Positions 7,272-16,972 are shown, numbered from the stretch's first letter. The stretch is 51,883 nt of DNA from Streptomyces zagrosensis (GCF_014203645.1 NZ_JACHJL010000033.1:1-51883); one strand, 5' to 3'. Made by a program: numbers and translations. The notes: generated by a model from the letters alone, not told the origin.

Positions 7272-9110
7272 GTGAGACGAGTGATCGACGATCGCTTCGA
7301 GCTGGCGGGACGGCTCGGTGGCGGCGGCATGGGCCTGGTGTGGCGGGCCCGTGACATGGCCCTGCATCGCGACGTGGCGTTGAAAGAGGTGCGCCCGCCC
7401 GATCCGGCGCTCGCCGAGTACGACCCGGAGGCGGCCCGCACGCTGCGCGCCCGCGTGCTGCGCGAGGCGCGCGCCCTCGCCCGCATCGACCACCCCAACG
7501 TGGTCACCATCCACCACATCGTGGACAGCGGCGAGGACGGGTACCCCTGGATCGTCATGGAGCTGGTCACCGGTGGCTCGCTCCAAGGCCGCCTCGATCA
7601 GGGCCCGATGACGCCCACCGAGGCCGCGCGGCTCGGCAGCGGAATCCTTGCGGCACTGCGCGCCACCCACGCGGTCGGCATCGAGCACCGCGATGTGAAG
7701 CCCGCCAACGTGTTGTTGCGCCCGGACGGCCGTCCGGTCCTCACGGACTTCGGCATCGCGGCGATCCGCGAGTCCACCAGCCTGACGGCCACGGGCTCCG
7801 TGATCGGCTCGCCCGACTACATGGCCCCCGAGCGCGTGCGCGGCCAGGCCGGCGGGCCCGCCGCGGACTTCTGGTCGCTCGGCATGCTGCTGTACGTCGC
7901 CGTGGAGGGCTACCACCCGCTGCGCCGGGAGAACACCCTCGCGACCCTGGCGGCCGTCCTCAACGACGACGTACCACCGCCGCTGCGGGCCGGCCCGCTC
8001 ACCGAGGTGCTGAGCCTGTTGCTGGTACGGGACGCCGGCGCGCGCCCGGACGCCGGAACCCTGGACCGCATGCTCACGGCGGCGAGCACCCAGGGCGCGA
8101 CCAGCGCCCAGCACGCCCCCGCACGCGCTGAATCCAGGCAGGCCCAGGGGCCCGAGACCACCTCGTTCCGGCTGGCGCCACCAGGCGCGCAGCCATCGCG
8201 TACACCGGAAGCCCCCGGCCCGGGGCACTCCGACACCGCACACCCCAACACCGCACACCCCAGCGACGCGCACGACGCGCGGCGCGGCGTGGGGGCCGCC
8301 GGGCCCGGGGAGCCCGCCGATGCGGTGCCGCCGTCCACGGGAGGCGGCGGGGCATTCGGGTTGGCCGATGGTGCGCCCGGGCCGGCCGGTAGAGCGCGGC
8401 GCAGCGCGCTGCGGACGCGTATCGCGGCAGGCACCGTGACCCTCACCGGGGCCGCCCTCGTCGGAGTCCTGTTGTGGACGCTGATGCCCACGTCAGAGGG
8501 CAAGCTCACCGGCGGAGCCACCAACTCCGGTGCCCACCGCCCCGCCACCACGCCCGGCGCATCCAACACATCCGGCGCACCCGACGCATCCGACCCGCCG
8601 AACGACACGCTCATCCCGTCACCTGCCTCGGTGCCGGAGGCCGAAGAGATGACGGAGACCAACCTGTTGACCCCGGAGGGGATACGAAAGGCGGTCGGGA
8701 AGCTGCGGCCGATCATGGGCGGCAGCCGAGTCACCGGCTTCGTGGTGTACCCGGAACACGTGTCCGCCGAGGCGCTCGTCAAGGGCAGCACCAAGCGCTA
8801 CGACCGGTTCACCTACCGAGGCGGCGACGTGGCCAGCCGGCAAGGGGCGGGCGGCACGACCATGTCAGGCACCGTGCCGGTGGACCTCGCCAGCTTCGAC
8901 TGGGACGCCCTGCCCGCGCTCCTGAGCAAGGCCGATCGGGTGCTGGGCGTCGAAAAGCCCACCAGCCGCTACCTCGTCGTCAGCACGGCCTCCACCGTCT
9001 TCAACAGCGGGCCCAGCATGAGCATCTACCTGTCCGATGGATACGGCTCCGGGTACCTCAAGGCCGACCCCAGCGGCAAGGTGATCGCCACGCATCCGCA
9101 GGAGAAGTGA
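7272..9110 (+). CDS. Transmembrane Hanks-type serine/threonine protein kinase
   Basis: About 612 aa. The N-terminal kinase domain (residues 1-260) shows the glycine loop GRLGGGGMGLVWRARD, the ATP lysine in VALKEV, the catalytic loop HRDVKPANVLL, the metal-binding TDFGIA and APE-type PDYMAPERV. A ~130-residue Pro/Ala/Gly-rich linker follows, then one transmembrane helix (about 390-410) and an extracellular part of ~190 residues without PASTA repeats. GTG 7272 is preferred because GGGGGAA lies five bases ahead; ATG 7239 in the same frame has no ribosome site. The domain order is typical of PknB-like kinases in Streptomyces. The extracellular module is unlike known sensor domains that I recognise. 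Confidence 0.85.
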   Translation: MRRVIDDRFELAGRLGGGGMGLVWRARDMALHRDVALKEVRPPDPALAEYDPEAARTLRARVLREARALARIDHPNVVTIHHIVDSGEDGYPWIVMELVTGGSLQGRLDQGPMTPTEAARLGSGILAALRATHAVGIEHRDVKPANVLLRPDGRPVLTDFGIAAIRESTSLTATGSVIGSPDYMAPERVRGQAGGPAADFWSLGMLLYVAVEGYHPLRRENTLATLAAVLNDDVPPPLRAGPLTEVLSLLLVRDAGARPDAGTLDRMLTAASTQGATSAQHAPARAESRQAQGPETTSFRLAPPGAQPSRTPEAPGPGHSDTAHPNTAHPSDAHDARRGVGAAGPGEPADAVPPSTGGGGAFGLADGAPGPAGRARRSALRTRIAAGTVTLTGAALVGVLLWTLMPTSEGKLTGGATNSGAHRPATTPGASNTSGAPDASDPPNDTLIPSPASVPEAEEMTETNLLTPEGIRKAVGKLRPIMGGSRVTGFVVYPEHVSAEALVKGSTKRYDRFTYRGGDVASRQGAGGTTMSGTVPVDLASFDWDALPALLSKADRVLGVEKPTSRYLVVSTASTVFNSGPSMSIYLSDGYGSGYLKADPSGKVIATHPQEK

Positions 9111-9142
9111 AGCCGACCAACCGACAGCTACGGCCGCGCCTG

Positions 9143-9229
9143 CGCTGCGCACTCCGGTGGGCTCGGTCCGGCGCTGCTCACTCCGGCGGGCTCACTCCGG
9201 CGCTGCTCACTCCGGCGGGCTCGGTCCCG
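9143..9229. repeat. Three tandem 29-bp repeats across the LAL gene end
   Basis: Units begin at 9143, 9172 and 9201, each of the form CGCTGCKCACTCCGGYGGG followed by a CTC-rich tail. The last unit overlaps the stop codon (9207-9209) and last codons of the regulator. The unit length is not divisible by three, so copy-number change would alter the protein's C-terminus. Confidence 0.7.
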
Positions 9230-12200
9230 CGCCGCGGGCCATCAAGGAGGCCAGCGCGGCGCGCGAGGAGATGCCCGTCTTGCGGTAGACCCGTGCGACA
9301 TGGCTTTCGACCGTACGCGGACTGAGGCACAGCCGGTCAGCCACGGCCTGGTTGGTCAGGCCCTCGGCCACCAACGCGGAGATCTCCCGCTCGCGCGGCG
9401 TGAGCAAGGCGAGGCCGGCTCCGTCCACCGTGTCGGCCCCGGCACCCGAGGCCGGGCCCGTACCCGCCGAACCCGTCGTACCCGCCGAACCCGCCGAACC
9501 CGCCGAACCGGGAAACGCCCTACCGGGAAACGCCGCACCAGGAAACGCCGTACCACCAGACGAAACACCGGACGGCGCAGCCTCAGAAAGCACCGCGCCG
9601 GGCGGGCCGAGCGGCGGCGCCTCGCGTAGCGCGGGGGCGATTCGGTCGGCCAACTCGACCAGCAACAGCGCGCCCCCATCGGCGGCCAGGCGGCGGCCCC
9701 TACGCCACATGGCGAAGGCCCGCGAGCCGTCGCCGGCGGCCCGCACGTGCGGGGCGCCCAGCAACAAGCTGTGCGCCTCCCGCAGCGCCGCCCCGGACCG
9801 CGCACTCTCGCGTGCGGCCTCGGTGAACGCCCGCGCCGCCGCTGCCACATCGCCGCGCTGCGCCGCCAACTGGCCGCTTGCCCGCAGCGCCGATCCCCGC
9901 TGGGACGGCAAGGCGAGCCGTTCCGCTTCCTTGGTCGCACGCTCGGACCAGTGCGCCGCCTCCACCGTGTCGCCGGTGGCCAGCGCGGCGGTGGCAAGCA
10001 GCTCAAGGAAGTTCGGCCGTACGGATGGCTGCAACTGGGGCAGTTCCTCGCCTCCGCCGGCATGCAGCAGTACGTCCCGTACCCGGTGCGGATCACCCGC
10101 CGCCAACGCGGCGTACGCCAGCAGACAGCGGGACGTCGTCGCCCACCAGCCGTTCATCCCGCCCACGGTGGCCACCGCCGCATCGGCCGCCGCCAGCACC
10201 TCCGGATCGCCCGGCGGCCGGGCATGCAGCAGGATCGCGGCCCGGATCGCCTGGATGAAGCCGAGTAGTTCGCCACCGCCCAGGGTGTGGGCAACGGCCA
10301 GCGACTCATCCACGAGCCCGAGGGCCGCCGTCACCCGACCCGTCACGAACTGGGCGTAGCCCGCGCACAGCAGCGACTGCGAGAGCGCGAAGGGCCGGCC
10401 GCTGCGCCGGGCGATGGCCACCCCGCGTTGGGCGTGCCGTTCGGCGTCGGCGTAGTTCTCCAAGAACACCTCGCTCCAGCCCAGTCGCACCAGGGACTCG
10501 CACTGCCCGGCGAGGTCAACGTCCGTCAGCACGTCGGCGAGCGCTGCGGCGGCCTCGGCATAGCCGCGGGCCGCCGCCGTATCGCCCTCGTAGGCCTCGC
10601 CCATGGCGGCCAGCGTCAGCGCCTCCGCCTCGTCCCGCTCGTCCCCGCGGGCGCGGGCGTCGGCCAGCGTACGGGCGAGTTCCTCGCGCACCTCGGGGAA
10701 GCGGGTGGCGAACAGGGCGCGGCAGCCCCATTCGACGACGATCCCGGCGCGCTGGGACGGCGGGGGCCCGGGGCGCCGGTCGAGTTCGCGGCGGAGCAGC
10801 GCACCGGCCTCCACATAGCGCCCCAAATGCCGCTCCATAAAAGCGCACTGCACCAGCGCGGCCGTACGCAGGCCACCATCGCTGGCATCACTAGCTCTCC
10901 TGGCATTGCTGGTGTCGCTGGTGTCACTGGCGTCGCTGGTGTCACCGCCACCGGCGCCCGGGCCGCAGCGGCCGATCAGCTCGTGGAGCAGGTCACGGCT
11001 CTCGCGTACCGCGCCGATCATGCCGAGTGCCTGGGCGCGTGCGAGCATCAACTCGTTGCGCGCGTCCCGGTGTTCGGAGGTGTCCGGCAAGACGCCGAGG
11101 ACGACCGCGAGCCAGCGTGCGGCGGCGGCCGGCGCGGTGACCGCGGCCTGATCGGCGGCCCGACGTAGGACGTTCGCCGCCTCGGGGTCCCAACGGGTCA
11201 GTGACTGCTCGACATGGTGGGCCTGCTCGGCCAGCGGGGCGCCGGCCTCGGCGCGTTCGGCCGCGGCCCGGCGGTGCAGCTCCCGGCGCCGCCAGGGGTC
11301 CACGCCGGCGCGGATCAGCGTTTGCAGCGGCCGGTGGCGCAGCGCCAACCGCCGGCCGCTCTCCTGCGGGCGCAGCAGGTCGCGGCGTACGAGCTGGCGC
11401 AGGGCCGCCACGAGGTCGGCCTCCGTGGCCCCGGTGACCGCGCCGACCAGGTCCGTAGTCACCTGGTCGCCAAGCACCGCTACCGCCTCCACCACGCCGC
11501 GCTCCAGCGCGCTGAGCGCCGCCAGTTCATCGAGCGGCGGGGCGGTGCCCGGGCCGGTGCGGTGGGCCTGGAGGAGTGCGAGGAGGTAACGCGGGTTGCC
11601 CTCGCAGGCCGCGTAGAGCGCTGCGGCCCGTTCGGGCGGCAGCTCGCCAGTCAACTCCCCGACGCACTCGCTGCTGCCGAGCGGCCCCAGGGTGATCCGC
11701 AGCACCGCGCCGGTGTCGATGCCGCGGGCCAGCGCGGAGACCAGCGCGGGCGGCGACTGCCGGGCGCGCCGGGAGACGGCGAGCAGGAACGGGGCCGGTA
11801 CGGGGTGCCGCACCAGATGGTCGAGCAGCTCCAGCGACGCCGCGTCCGCCCAGTGCAGGTCATCGAGGAGCACGACCAGCCCGGGAGCGGGCACGCGCCC
11901 AGCGGCGCGGGCGTACGCATCACCACATCCGCGGTCCGCCCCCGCCTCGACCACCCCGCGCAGCACCGCGGCGGTGGCCCGCACCACAGCGCGCCGGTCC
12001 CGCGGCACCGGTGCGCCCGCTCCATCGGCTCCGCCGCGTACGGCAGTGGGCAACTCGGCCAGTGCCGGAAAGGCGCGCAGCGCCCGCTGGTCGAGGTCGG
12101 CGAAGGCATCGGCGAACGGCTGGAACGGGCCGTACCCTTCGCGCTCGGCGGCCAGGCCGCGCAGCACGGTCATCCCCCGGCCGCGCGCCCGCGCGGCGAA

Positions 12201-12383
12201 CTCCGTCAAGAGCCGGCTCTTGCCGATGCCGGCATCGCCGGTGACATCGACGACGGCGGGCCCGCCGTCGCCTCGGCGCTCCAGATGGTCCAAGGCCGCG
12301 TCGAGCCGATCCAGCTCGGCCGCCCTGCCCACGAACGGCAACCGGTCCACGCGCCCCGGCCAGCTCTCGTCCGGCTCAGCCAC
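9207..12383 (-). CDS. Large ATP-binding LuxR-family (LAL) transcriptional regulator
   Basis: About 1058 aa. The N-terminal AAA/NB domain has a Walker A (GDAGIGKSRLL) and Walker B (VVLLDDLHWADAASLELLDHL). A long alpha-helical TPR-like region fills the middle, and the C-terminus is a LuxR/GerE helix-turn-helix (LTPREREISALVAEGLTNQAVADRL, then SPRTVESHVARVYRKTG). A Gly/Ser/Thr/Phe-rich linker just before the HTH is encoded by short imperfect repeats (about 9470-9560). LAL proteins are ATP-dependent activators often tied to antibiotic clusters or carbon use. GTG 12383 is chosen because GAGGGGGCTGAG precedes it; an upstream frame to ATG 12443 lacks a ribosome site. Target genes are not evident. 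Confidence 0.85.
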   Translation of the reverse strand: MAEPDESWPGRVDRLPFVGRAAELDRLDAALDHLERRGDGGPAVVDVTGDAGIGKSRLLTEFAARARGRGMTVLRGLAAEREGYGPFQPFADAFADLDQRALRAFPALAELPTAVRGGADGAGAPVPRDRRAVVRATAAVLRGVVEAGADRGCGDAYARAAGRVPAPGLVVLLDDLHWADAASLELLDHLVRHPVPAPFLLAVSRRARQSPPALVSALARGIDTGAVLRITLGPLGSSECVGELTGELPPERAAALYAACEGNPRYLLALLQAHRTGPGTAPPLDELAALSALERGVVEAVAVLGDQVTTDLVGAVTGATEADLVAALRQLVRRDLLRPQESGRRLALRHRPLQTLIRAGVDPWRRRELHRRAAAERAEAGAPLAEQAHHVEQSLTRWDPEAANVLRRAADQAAVTAPAAAARWLAVVLGVLPDTSEHRDARNELMLARAQALGMIGAVRESRDLLHELIGRCGPGAGGGDTSDASDTSDTSNARRASDASDGGLRTAALVQCAFMERHLGRYVEAGALLRRELDRRPGPPPSQRAGIVVEWGCRALFATRFPEVREELARTLADARARGDERDEAEALTLAAMGEAYEGDTAAARGYAEAAAALADVLTDVDLAGQCESLVRLGWSEVFLENYADAERHAQRGVAIARRSGRPFALSQSLLCAGYAQFVTGRVTAALGLVDESLAVAHTLGGGELLGFIQAIRAAILLHARPPGDPEVLAAADAAVATVGGMNGWWATTSRCLLAYAALAAGDPHRVRDVLLHAGGGEELPQLQPSVRPNFLELLATAALATGDTVEAAHWSERATKEAERLALPSQRGSALRASGQLAAQRGDVAAAARAFTEAARESARSGAALREAHSLLLGAPHVRAAGDGSRAFAMWRRGRRLAADGGALLLVELADRIAPALREAPPLGPPGAVLSEAAPSGVSSGGTAFPGAAFPGRAFPGSAGSAGSAGTTGSAGTGPASGAGADTVDGAGLALLTPREREISALVAEGLTNQAVADRLCLSPRTVESHVARVYRKTGISSRAALASLMARGAGPSPPE

Positions 12384-12447
12384 CTCAGCCCCCTCAACCC
12401 TCACCCACCCGCACGGCCGAACGAGCCGCCGCCTGGTCATCATCGCG

Positions 12448-12567
12448 GTCCGTCGGCAATCCGTTGGCAGTCCAGTGTCGGTCCGTTGGCAGTCCGATGT
12501 CAGACCGAGACGGTCCGATGGCAGTCCGATGACGGTCCGGTGGTAGCCCGATGACGGCCCGATGACG
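12448..12567. repeat. Eleven tandem ~11-bp repeats upstream of the LAL gene
   Basis: A run of units such as GGTCCGTTGGC, AGTCCGATGTC, GGTCCGATGGC and AGTCCGATGAC repeats with an 11-bp period (one unit is 10 bp). It fills most of the gap between the LAL gene and the response-regulator stop. One copy per helical turn would present the same face of DNA, as in operator arrays for regulators that bind direct repeats. Confidence 0.7.
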
Positions 12568-12653
12568 GCGTGCCGGCGCGACGGCGGCGCTTCGGGTGTT
12601 GGCCCCCTCCCGTTCTACCGCACGCTCATGGCCAACCGACCGGGGTGAGCCCG

Positions 12654-13316
12654 TCAGATTGCGGTGGGTGCGTCGCGGTCGGGCCGCACCAGCAGCCCCC
12701 GATCGAGGGCCACGACCACCGCATGGGTGCGGTCGCTCACATCGAGCTTGGCGAAGACGCGTAGCAGATGGGTCTTGACCGTGGCCTCACCGATGATCAG
12801 CCGCCTGCCGATGTCGGCGTTGGACAGACCATCGGCCACCGCGTTCAGCACATCGAGCTCCCGCGCGGTCAGGGCGACGGGGGTCGGCCTGCGCATCCGG
12901 GCCACCAGGCGTTGGGCGACCTTGGGTGCCAACACGGTTTCGCCACGGGACGCGGAGCGGATCGCCTCCACGAGTTGTTCGCGCGAGGTGTCCTTGAGCA
13001 GGTAGCCCACGGCCCCGGCCTCGACCGCGCGCTCGATCTCGACGTCCGTGTCGTACGTGGTGAGGATCAGCACCCGGGTGGGCGCCCCACTGGCGACGAT
13101 CTGCGCGGTGGCCTCGACCCCGTCCATGACCGGCATCCGCAGGTCAAGGAGGGCCACGTCCGGGGTGAGCGCCTGTACGAGCTCGACGGCCTCCTTGCCG
13201 TTGCCCGCCTCGCCGACGATGACCACGCTGGTCTCCGGGGCCATGAGGGCGAGGACTCCCGCGCGCATCACCGTGTGATCGTCCGCCACGATCACGCGAA
13301 TGGTGTTGTGCGTCAT
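12654..13316 (-). CDS. NarL/FixJ-type response regulator
   Basis: 220 aa. The receiver domain shows the acidic pocket (VIVADDHTVMRAG), the phospho-acceptor aspartate in VALLDLRMPVMDG, and conserved Thr and Lys residues (LILTTYDTD, GYLLKDTS). A LuxR helix-turn-helix follows (LTARELDVLNAVADGLSNADIGRRL, then GEATVKTHLLRVFAKLDV). It is the last gene of a minus-strand unit after the MMPL transporter and histidine kinase, and is the expected partner of that kinase. The 122-bp gap between kinase and regulator is mostly tandem repeats. Likely targets are the transporter promoter and its own operon. Confidence 0.9.
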   Translation of the reverse strand: MTHNTIRVIVADDHTVMRAGVLALMAPETSVVIVGEAGNGKEAVELVQALTPDVALLDLRMPVMDGVEATAQIVASGAPTRVLILTTYDTDVEIERAVEAGAVGYLLKDTSREQLVEAIRSASRGETVLAPKVAQRLVARMRRPTPVALTARELDVLNAVADGLSNADIGRRLIIGEATVKTHLLRVFAKLDVSDRTHAVVVALDRGLLVRPDRDAPTAI

Positions 13317-13376
13317 GTCATTCCTGACTGCTCGTGATCGGCCAAGGGACCTGACTGCTCATGGTCGGCTGGTCGT

Positions 13377-13488
13377 GATCGGCTAGTTGTCATCGCCTGT
13401 TCGCGATCGGCTAGTTGTCATCGCCTGTTCGCGATCGGCTAGTTGTCATCGCCTGCTCGTGATCGGCTAGTTGTCATCGGCTGTTCGT
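13377..13488. repeat. Four tandem 28-bp repeats across the kinase gene end
   Basis: Units start at 13377, 13405, 13433 and 13461. Each begins GATCGGCTAGTTGTCATCG. The first two are identical and the others differ at a few bases; further decayed copies extend to both sides. The kinase stop (13439-13441) lies inside unit 3, so the last residues of the kinase are repeat-encoded. Confidence 0.85.
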
Positions 13489-14695
13489 GATCGGCTGCGG
13501 TCCCTGGCCGCTCGTCATCGGCCAGCGGGATGGTGGCGAGGATGCGGGTGCCGTCTCCGAGCGAGCTGGTGACCGACAGTTCCCCGTCGAGCTCGGCCAG
13601 CCGCTTGCGCATGCCGTCGAGGCCGAACCCGTAAGAGTCATCGACTACGAACCCGCGGCCGTCGTCGGTTATTTCCAACTCGACTCCGTAGGGAAGCCGG
13701 GCGAGTACGACGCCCACCGTGGAGGCGGCGGCGTGTTTGCGTACGTTGGCGAGCGACTCCTGAGTGCAGCGCAACAGCGCGATGCGAGTCCGCTGGTCGC
13801 ACACGACGTCCCCCAGCTCCGCTTCCACGATCAGCCCGGTGTCCTGGACGAACCGATCCAGCGTCCGGCGCAGCGCCTGGGCGACCGAGCCCGGCGCGAC
13901 GCCGCTCTGCGGCGCTGAGCCGACGAGGACGCGCGCCTCGGTGAGGTTCTCGCGGGCCGTCTGCTCGATCGACAGCAACTGCTGGGCACTCTTGGCGGGG
14001 TCGCTGTGCACGCCGGAGCGGGCCGCCTCCGCCAGCACGATGATGGAGGCGAAGCCCTGGGCGAGGGTGTCGTGGATCTCGCGGGCCAGCCGCTCGCGCT
14101 CGTCCGCCGCGCCCTGGCGCTGGTGCGCCTGCACCAACTCCTTTTGCGCTTCGGCCAGTTCGGCGGCGAGCGCGTCGGCCCTTGCCTGGTTCAACCCGAT
14201 GAAACGGTAGGCCCACAGCCCGACCGCCACGCTCGCCGCGTAGGCGATGAGGGTGGCGATGGTGTTGCCGGTGAGCAGATGTGGGCTCCAGCCCTGCGGC
14301 AGCAGACCGCCGAGCGCCGTGGTCGCCGCGGCGAAACCGCTCAGCCTGAGCGCGGATCGCGTGGTGTCGGCGAAGACCCAGAACTGCGGGAGCGAGACCA
14401 CGTACAACGCGGCGGCCCCTGCCAGCAGGTACGACACCGCCCCCAGCCCAAGGCCGAGCACGACCAAATAGATCTGGGGGCGGAGCGCCGGGTTGCGCGG
14501 CAGGAAGGACACCAACCCGTAACCGATGGTCAGCAGCGCCAGCAGTCCTGCCATGGTGTACGCCGTTGCCGGGGGCTCCTCCCGCACGGCCAGTCCGGTC
14601 GGCGCCACCCCGACCACGGCCCAGGCAAGGCCGTACCAGAGGTGGAGCCTGGCTGCGGTGAACCGATCGTAGGGCTGTGGCAGCGGCGGGACCAT
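13439..14695 (-). CDS. Sensor histidine kinase (HisKA_3 type)
   Basis: 418 aa. About five to six hydrophobic segments occupy the first ~165 residues. A dimerisation/phosphoacceptor helix follows with RLAREIHDTLAQGFASIIVLAE, in which the His is the phosphorylation site. The ATP-binding domain has ESLANVRKHAAAS (N box), ITDDGRGF (G1) and GFGLDGMRKRLAELDG (G2). It sits four bases after the MMPL transporter and ahead of the response regulator, so the three genes should share an mRNA. The extreme C-terminus (about 13439-13490) is encoded by the 28-bp tandem repeat and could vary between strains. Confidence 0.9.
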   Translation of the reverse strand: MVPPLPQPYDRFTAARLHLWYGLAWAVVGVAPTGLAVREEPPATAYTMAGLLALLTIGYGLVSFLPRNPALRPQIYLVVLGLGLGAVSYLLAGAAALYVVSLPQFWVFADTTRSALRLSGFAAATTALGGLLPQGWSPHLLTGNTIATLIAYAASVAVGLWAYRFIGLNQARADALAAELAEAQKELVQAHQRQGAADERERLAREIHDTLAQGFASIIVLAEAARSGVHSDPAKSAQQLLSIEQTARENLTEARVLVGSAPQSGVAPGSVAQALRRTLDRFVQDTGLIVEAELGDVVCDQRTRIALLRCTQESLANVRKHAAASTVGVVLARLPYGVELEITDDGRGFVVDDSYGFGLDGMRKRLAELDGELSVTSSLGDGTRILATIPLADDERPGTAADHEQPMTTSRSRAGDDN

Positions 14696-14699
14696 GGGG

Positions 14700-16925
14700 T
14701 CAGCTTACTTTTTCGGGTGCCGGCGCAGCAGCGATCGCAGGCGCCTGAGCTCGGCGCATGCCACGCGAAGGCCACCAGTTGGCCTGCCCGAGCAGCAACA
14801 TGAGGGCCGGCAGGATCAGCATGCGGATGATGAAGGCGTCGAGCAGTACGGCGACCGCGAGGACGAAGCCGATCTGCTTCATCTCGATCAGGTGCAGGGC
14901 GGCGAAGCTGGCGAACACCGTCACCATGACGACGGCCGCGCTGGTGACCACGCCGGCCGAGCGGCCGATGCCGTCGAGCACGGCCTGCCGGGTGGGCACG
15001 CCGTTCAGCGCCGCTTCCCTGATCCGGCTGATCACGAACACCTGGTAGTCCATCGACAGGCCGAAGAGGATGACGAGCAGGAACAGCGGAACCCGGGAGC
15101 CGATGGAATCGGTGGAGGTGAAGTCGAGTACGCCCTCAGCCCAGGTGTTTTGGAAGGTCAGCACGAGGATGCCGAGCGAGGCACCGACGGACAGCAGGTT
15201 CAGCGCGATGCCCACCAGGCCGAGGACCACCGAGCGGAATGCCCACACCGTCATGGCGAAGGTGACCACGAGCAGCGCCACGATGATCAGCGGCAGCTTC
15301 TGCTTCTGGTGCTCGGGGTAGTCCGCGTAGCGGGCCACATCGCCCGTCACCGCGACCTCGGTCTCAGCGATCTTGCCGATGGTGTCGGGCACCTGCTCGT
15401 TACGGATCGACCGCAGGGACGACTGGGCCGCTTCGCTGCTGACATAGTGCGGGACCTGGAGTTGGAGCATGCTGATCCGCTTGTCCTGCGAGGTGGACAG
15501 CACTCCGTCGCCGGACAGCCGCGGGTCGCCCTGCACCTCCTTGGCCAGCTCGCGCAGCGCGCCGGCCACCTCGGCTGAGCGGTCGGCTTCGGCCCGTACA
15601 ACTACCTGGTGCATGGCCATGAGCTCGGGGAACGAGGTGTTGAGGCGGTCCCACGTCTGCATCGCGCCAACCGAGCGCGAGTGCGTCTCGCGACCCATAT
15701 CGGTCAGCTTCAGGTTCAGTGCCGGGGCGGCCAGGGCGAGCATGGCCAAAACGGTGACGGCCAGCACAGCGGCAGGCCGCTTGCTGACAGGCCGCAGCAC
15801 GGCCGCGGTGATCCGACCGGTGTCGGCCTTCGGTAGCTTCGCGGGCCGTGCGGGCTTGCCAAGGCGCAGCGCACGGGCCGCCTTGCGCTCGGTTCGACGT
15901 TCCGCGCGCTGGCCGAGCTTGGCCAGCAGTGCGGGCAGTACGGTCAGCGAGCTGGCCACGGCGACCAAGGTGACGACGATGGCCCCGGTGGCGATCGAGG
16001 AGAAGATGACGTCGTCTACGAGGAAGAGCGTCGCACTGGAGACGGCGACGGCAAGGCCGGAGAGCACGACGGCTCGCCCCGAGGTGGCGGCGGCCACTTC
16101 CACCAGGGCCTGCGAGGAGAGCGCACCGCCGGACTTGGCCCGCTCCTCACGCTCGCGCTTGAGGTAGAAGAGCGTGTAGTCCACGCCAACGGCCAGCCCG
16201 ATCAACAGAATCACACTGGTGCCGACGCCCGCGTCCGGGAAGGCGTGGGAGGCCAGCATCGACAAGCCGATGGACGCCGCGATGGACGACAGGGCGAGCA
16301 GCAGCGGCACCAAGGCCATCGCCACCGAGCTGAACACCAGCAGCAGGGTGATCAGGGTGACCGGCAGGGCGATCACCTCGGTACGGGCCAGATCATCGCC
16401 CCGTAGCTTGTCAACGCCCTTGCTGATGGACGGAGAACCGGTCTCCTCGACCCTCAGCTCGGGGTGTGCCTGCTGCACCGCGGCGGTCACGGCGAGGAGC
16501 GGATCAACGTGCTTCTTGCCGTCGAGTTCGGGCCCGTTCATGGTGACGTCCACCCGGACGGCCGTGCCGTCGCCGGCGCGTACCGGGTCGGCAACCGAGC
16601 GCACCTCGGGCAGCTTCCGCATCCGCGTCGCCGCATCGCGGGCGGCGGCATCGGCAGCGGCTGGGTCAAGGCGGCCCGCCCCGGGCTTGGCGGTGATCAG
16701 CACCCGCTCCAAAGGCCGCTGTTGGAGTCCACCATCGGCGGCTATCTTCTCGCCCCGGCCCGCCTCCCCGATATGGAAATCCTCCGCGACGGCCGGATTT
16801 CCGCCGATGCCTATCCCGGCGCCGAGGCACAGCGCCACAAAAACGAACCAACCAACCATCGCGCGCCAAGGGTGCCCGGCGCTCCAACGAGCCATCCGTA
16901 CGGGAAGATTCTTCATGGCATCCAT
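14700..16925 (-). CDS. MMPL/RND-family membrane transporter
   Basis: About 741 aa, with the MMPL layout: one N-terminal transmembrane helix, an extracytoplasmic domain of ~150 residues, five helices (including VILLIGLAVGVDYTLFYLKRERE), a basic cytoplasmic loop, then a second helix-domain-helices half with LLVILFGLSMDYQVFVISRIRE. Conserved GxxxDY and MDY motifs carry the proton-relay aspartates. The family exports lipids, peptides or drugs using proton motive force. Start at ATG 16925 (MDAMKNLPVRMARW); ATG 16916 is also possible. Sequence further upstream is low-complexity. It heads a unit with a two-component system, suggesting induction by an envelope or drug signal. Confidence 0.88.
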   Translation of the reverse strand: MDAMKNLPVRMARWSAGHPWRAMVGWFVFVALCLGAGIGIGGNPAVAEDFHIGEAGRGEKIAADGGLQQRPLERVLITAKPGAGRLDPAAADAAARDAATRMRKLPEVRSVADPVRAGDGTAVRVDVTMNGPELDGKKHVDPLLAVTAAVQQAHPELRVEETGSPSISKGVDKLRGDDLARTEVIALPVTLITLLLVFSSVAMALVPLLLALSSIAASIGLSMLASHAFPDAGVGTSVILLIGLAVGVDYTLFYLKREREERAKSGGALSSQALVEVAAATSGRAVVLSGLAVAVSSATLFLVDDVIFSSIATGAIVVTLVAVASSLTVLPALLAKLGQRAERRTERKAARALRLGKPARPAKLPKADTGRITAAVLRPVSKRPAAVLAVTVLAMLALAAPALNLKLTDMGRETHSRSVGAMQTWDRLNTSFPELMAMHQVVVRAEADRSAEVAGALRELAKEVQGDPRLSGDGVLSTSQDKRISMLQLQVPHYVSSEAAQSSLRSIRNEQVPDTIGKIAETEVAVTGDVARYADYPEHQKQKLPLIIVALLVVTFAMTVWAFRSVVLGLVGIALNLLSVGASLGILVLTFQNTWAEGVLDFTSTDSIGSRVPLFLLVILFGLSMDYQVFVISRIREAALNGVPTRQAVLDGIGRSAGVVTSAAVVMVTVFASFAALHLIEMKQIGFVLAVAVLLDAFIIRMLILPALMLLLGQANWWPSRGMRRAQAPAIAAAPAPEKVS

Positions 16926-16972
16926 GCTGGTCGCAGGGCCACCAGCGCCAACAGCCTCGATCAGTTGAACCT

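Noticed and set aside
11214..12554. Long plus-strand frame opposite the LAL regulator
   Set aside because: Shadow of a GC-rich gene: no start with ribosome site, Arg/Gly/Ala-rich sequence, and the minus frame has Walker and HTH motifs.
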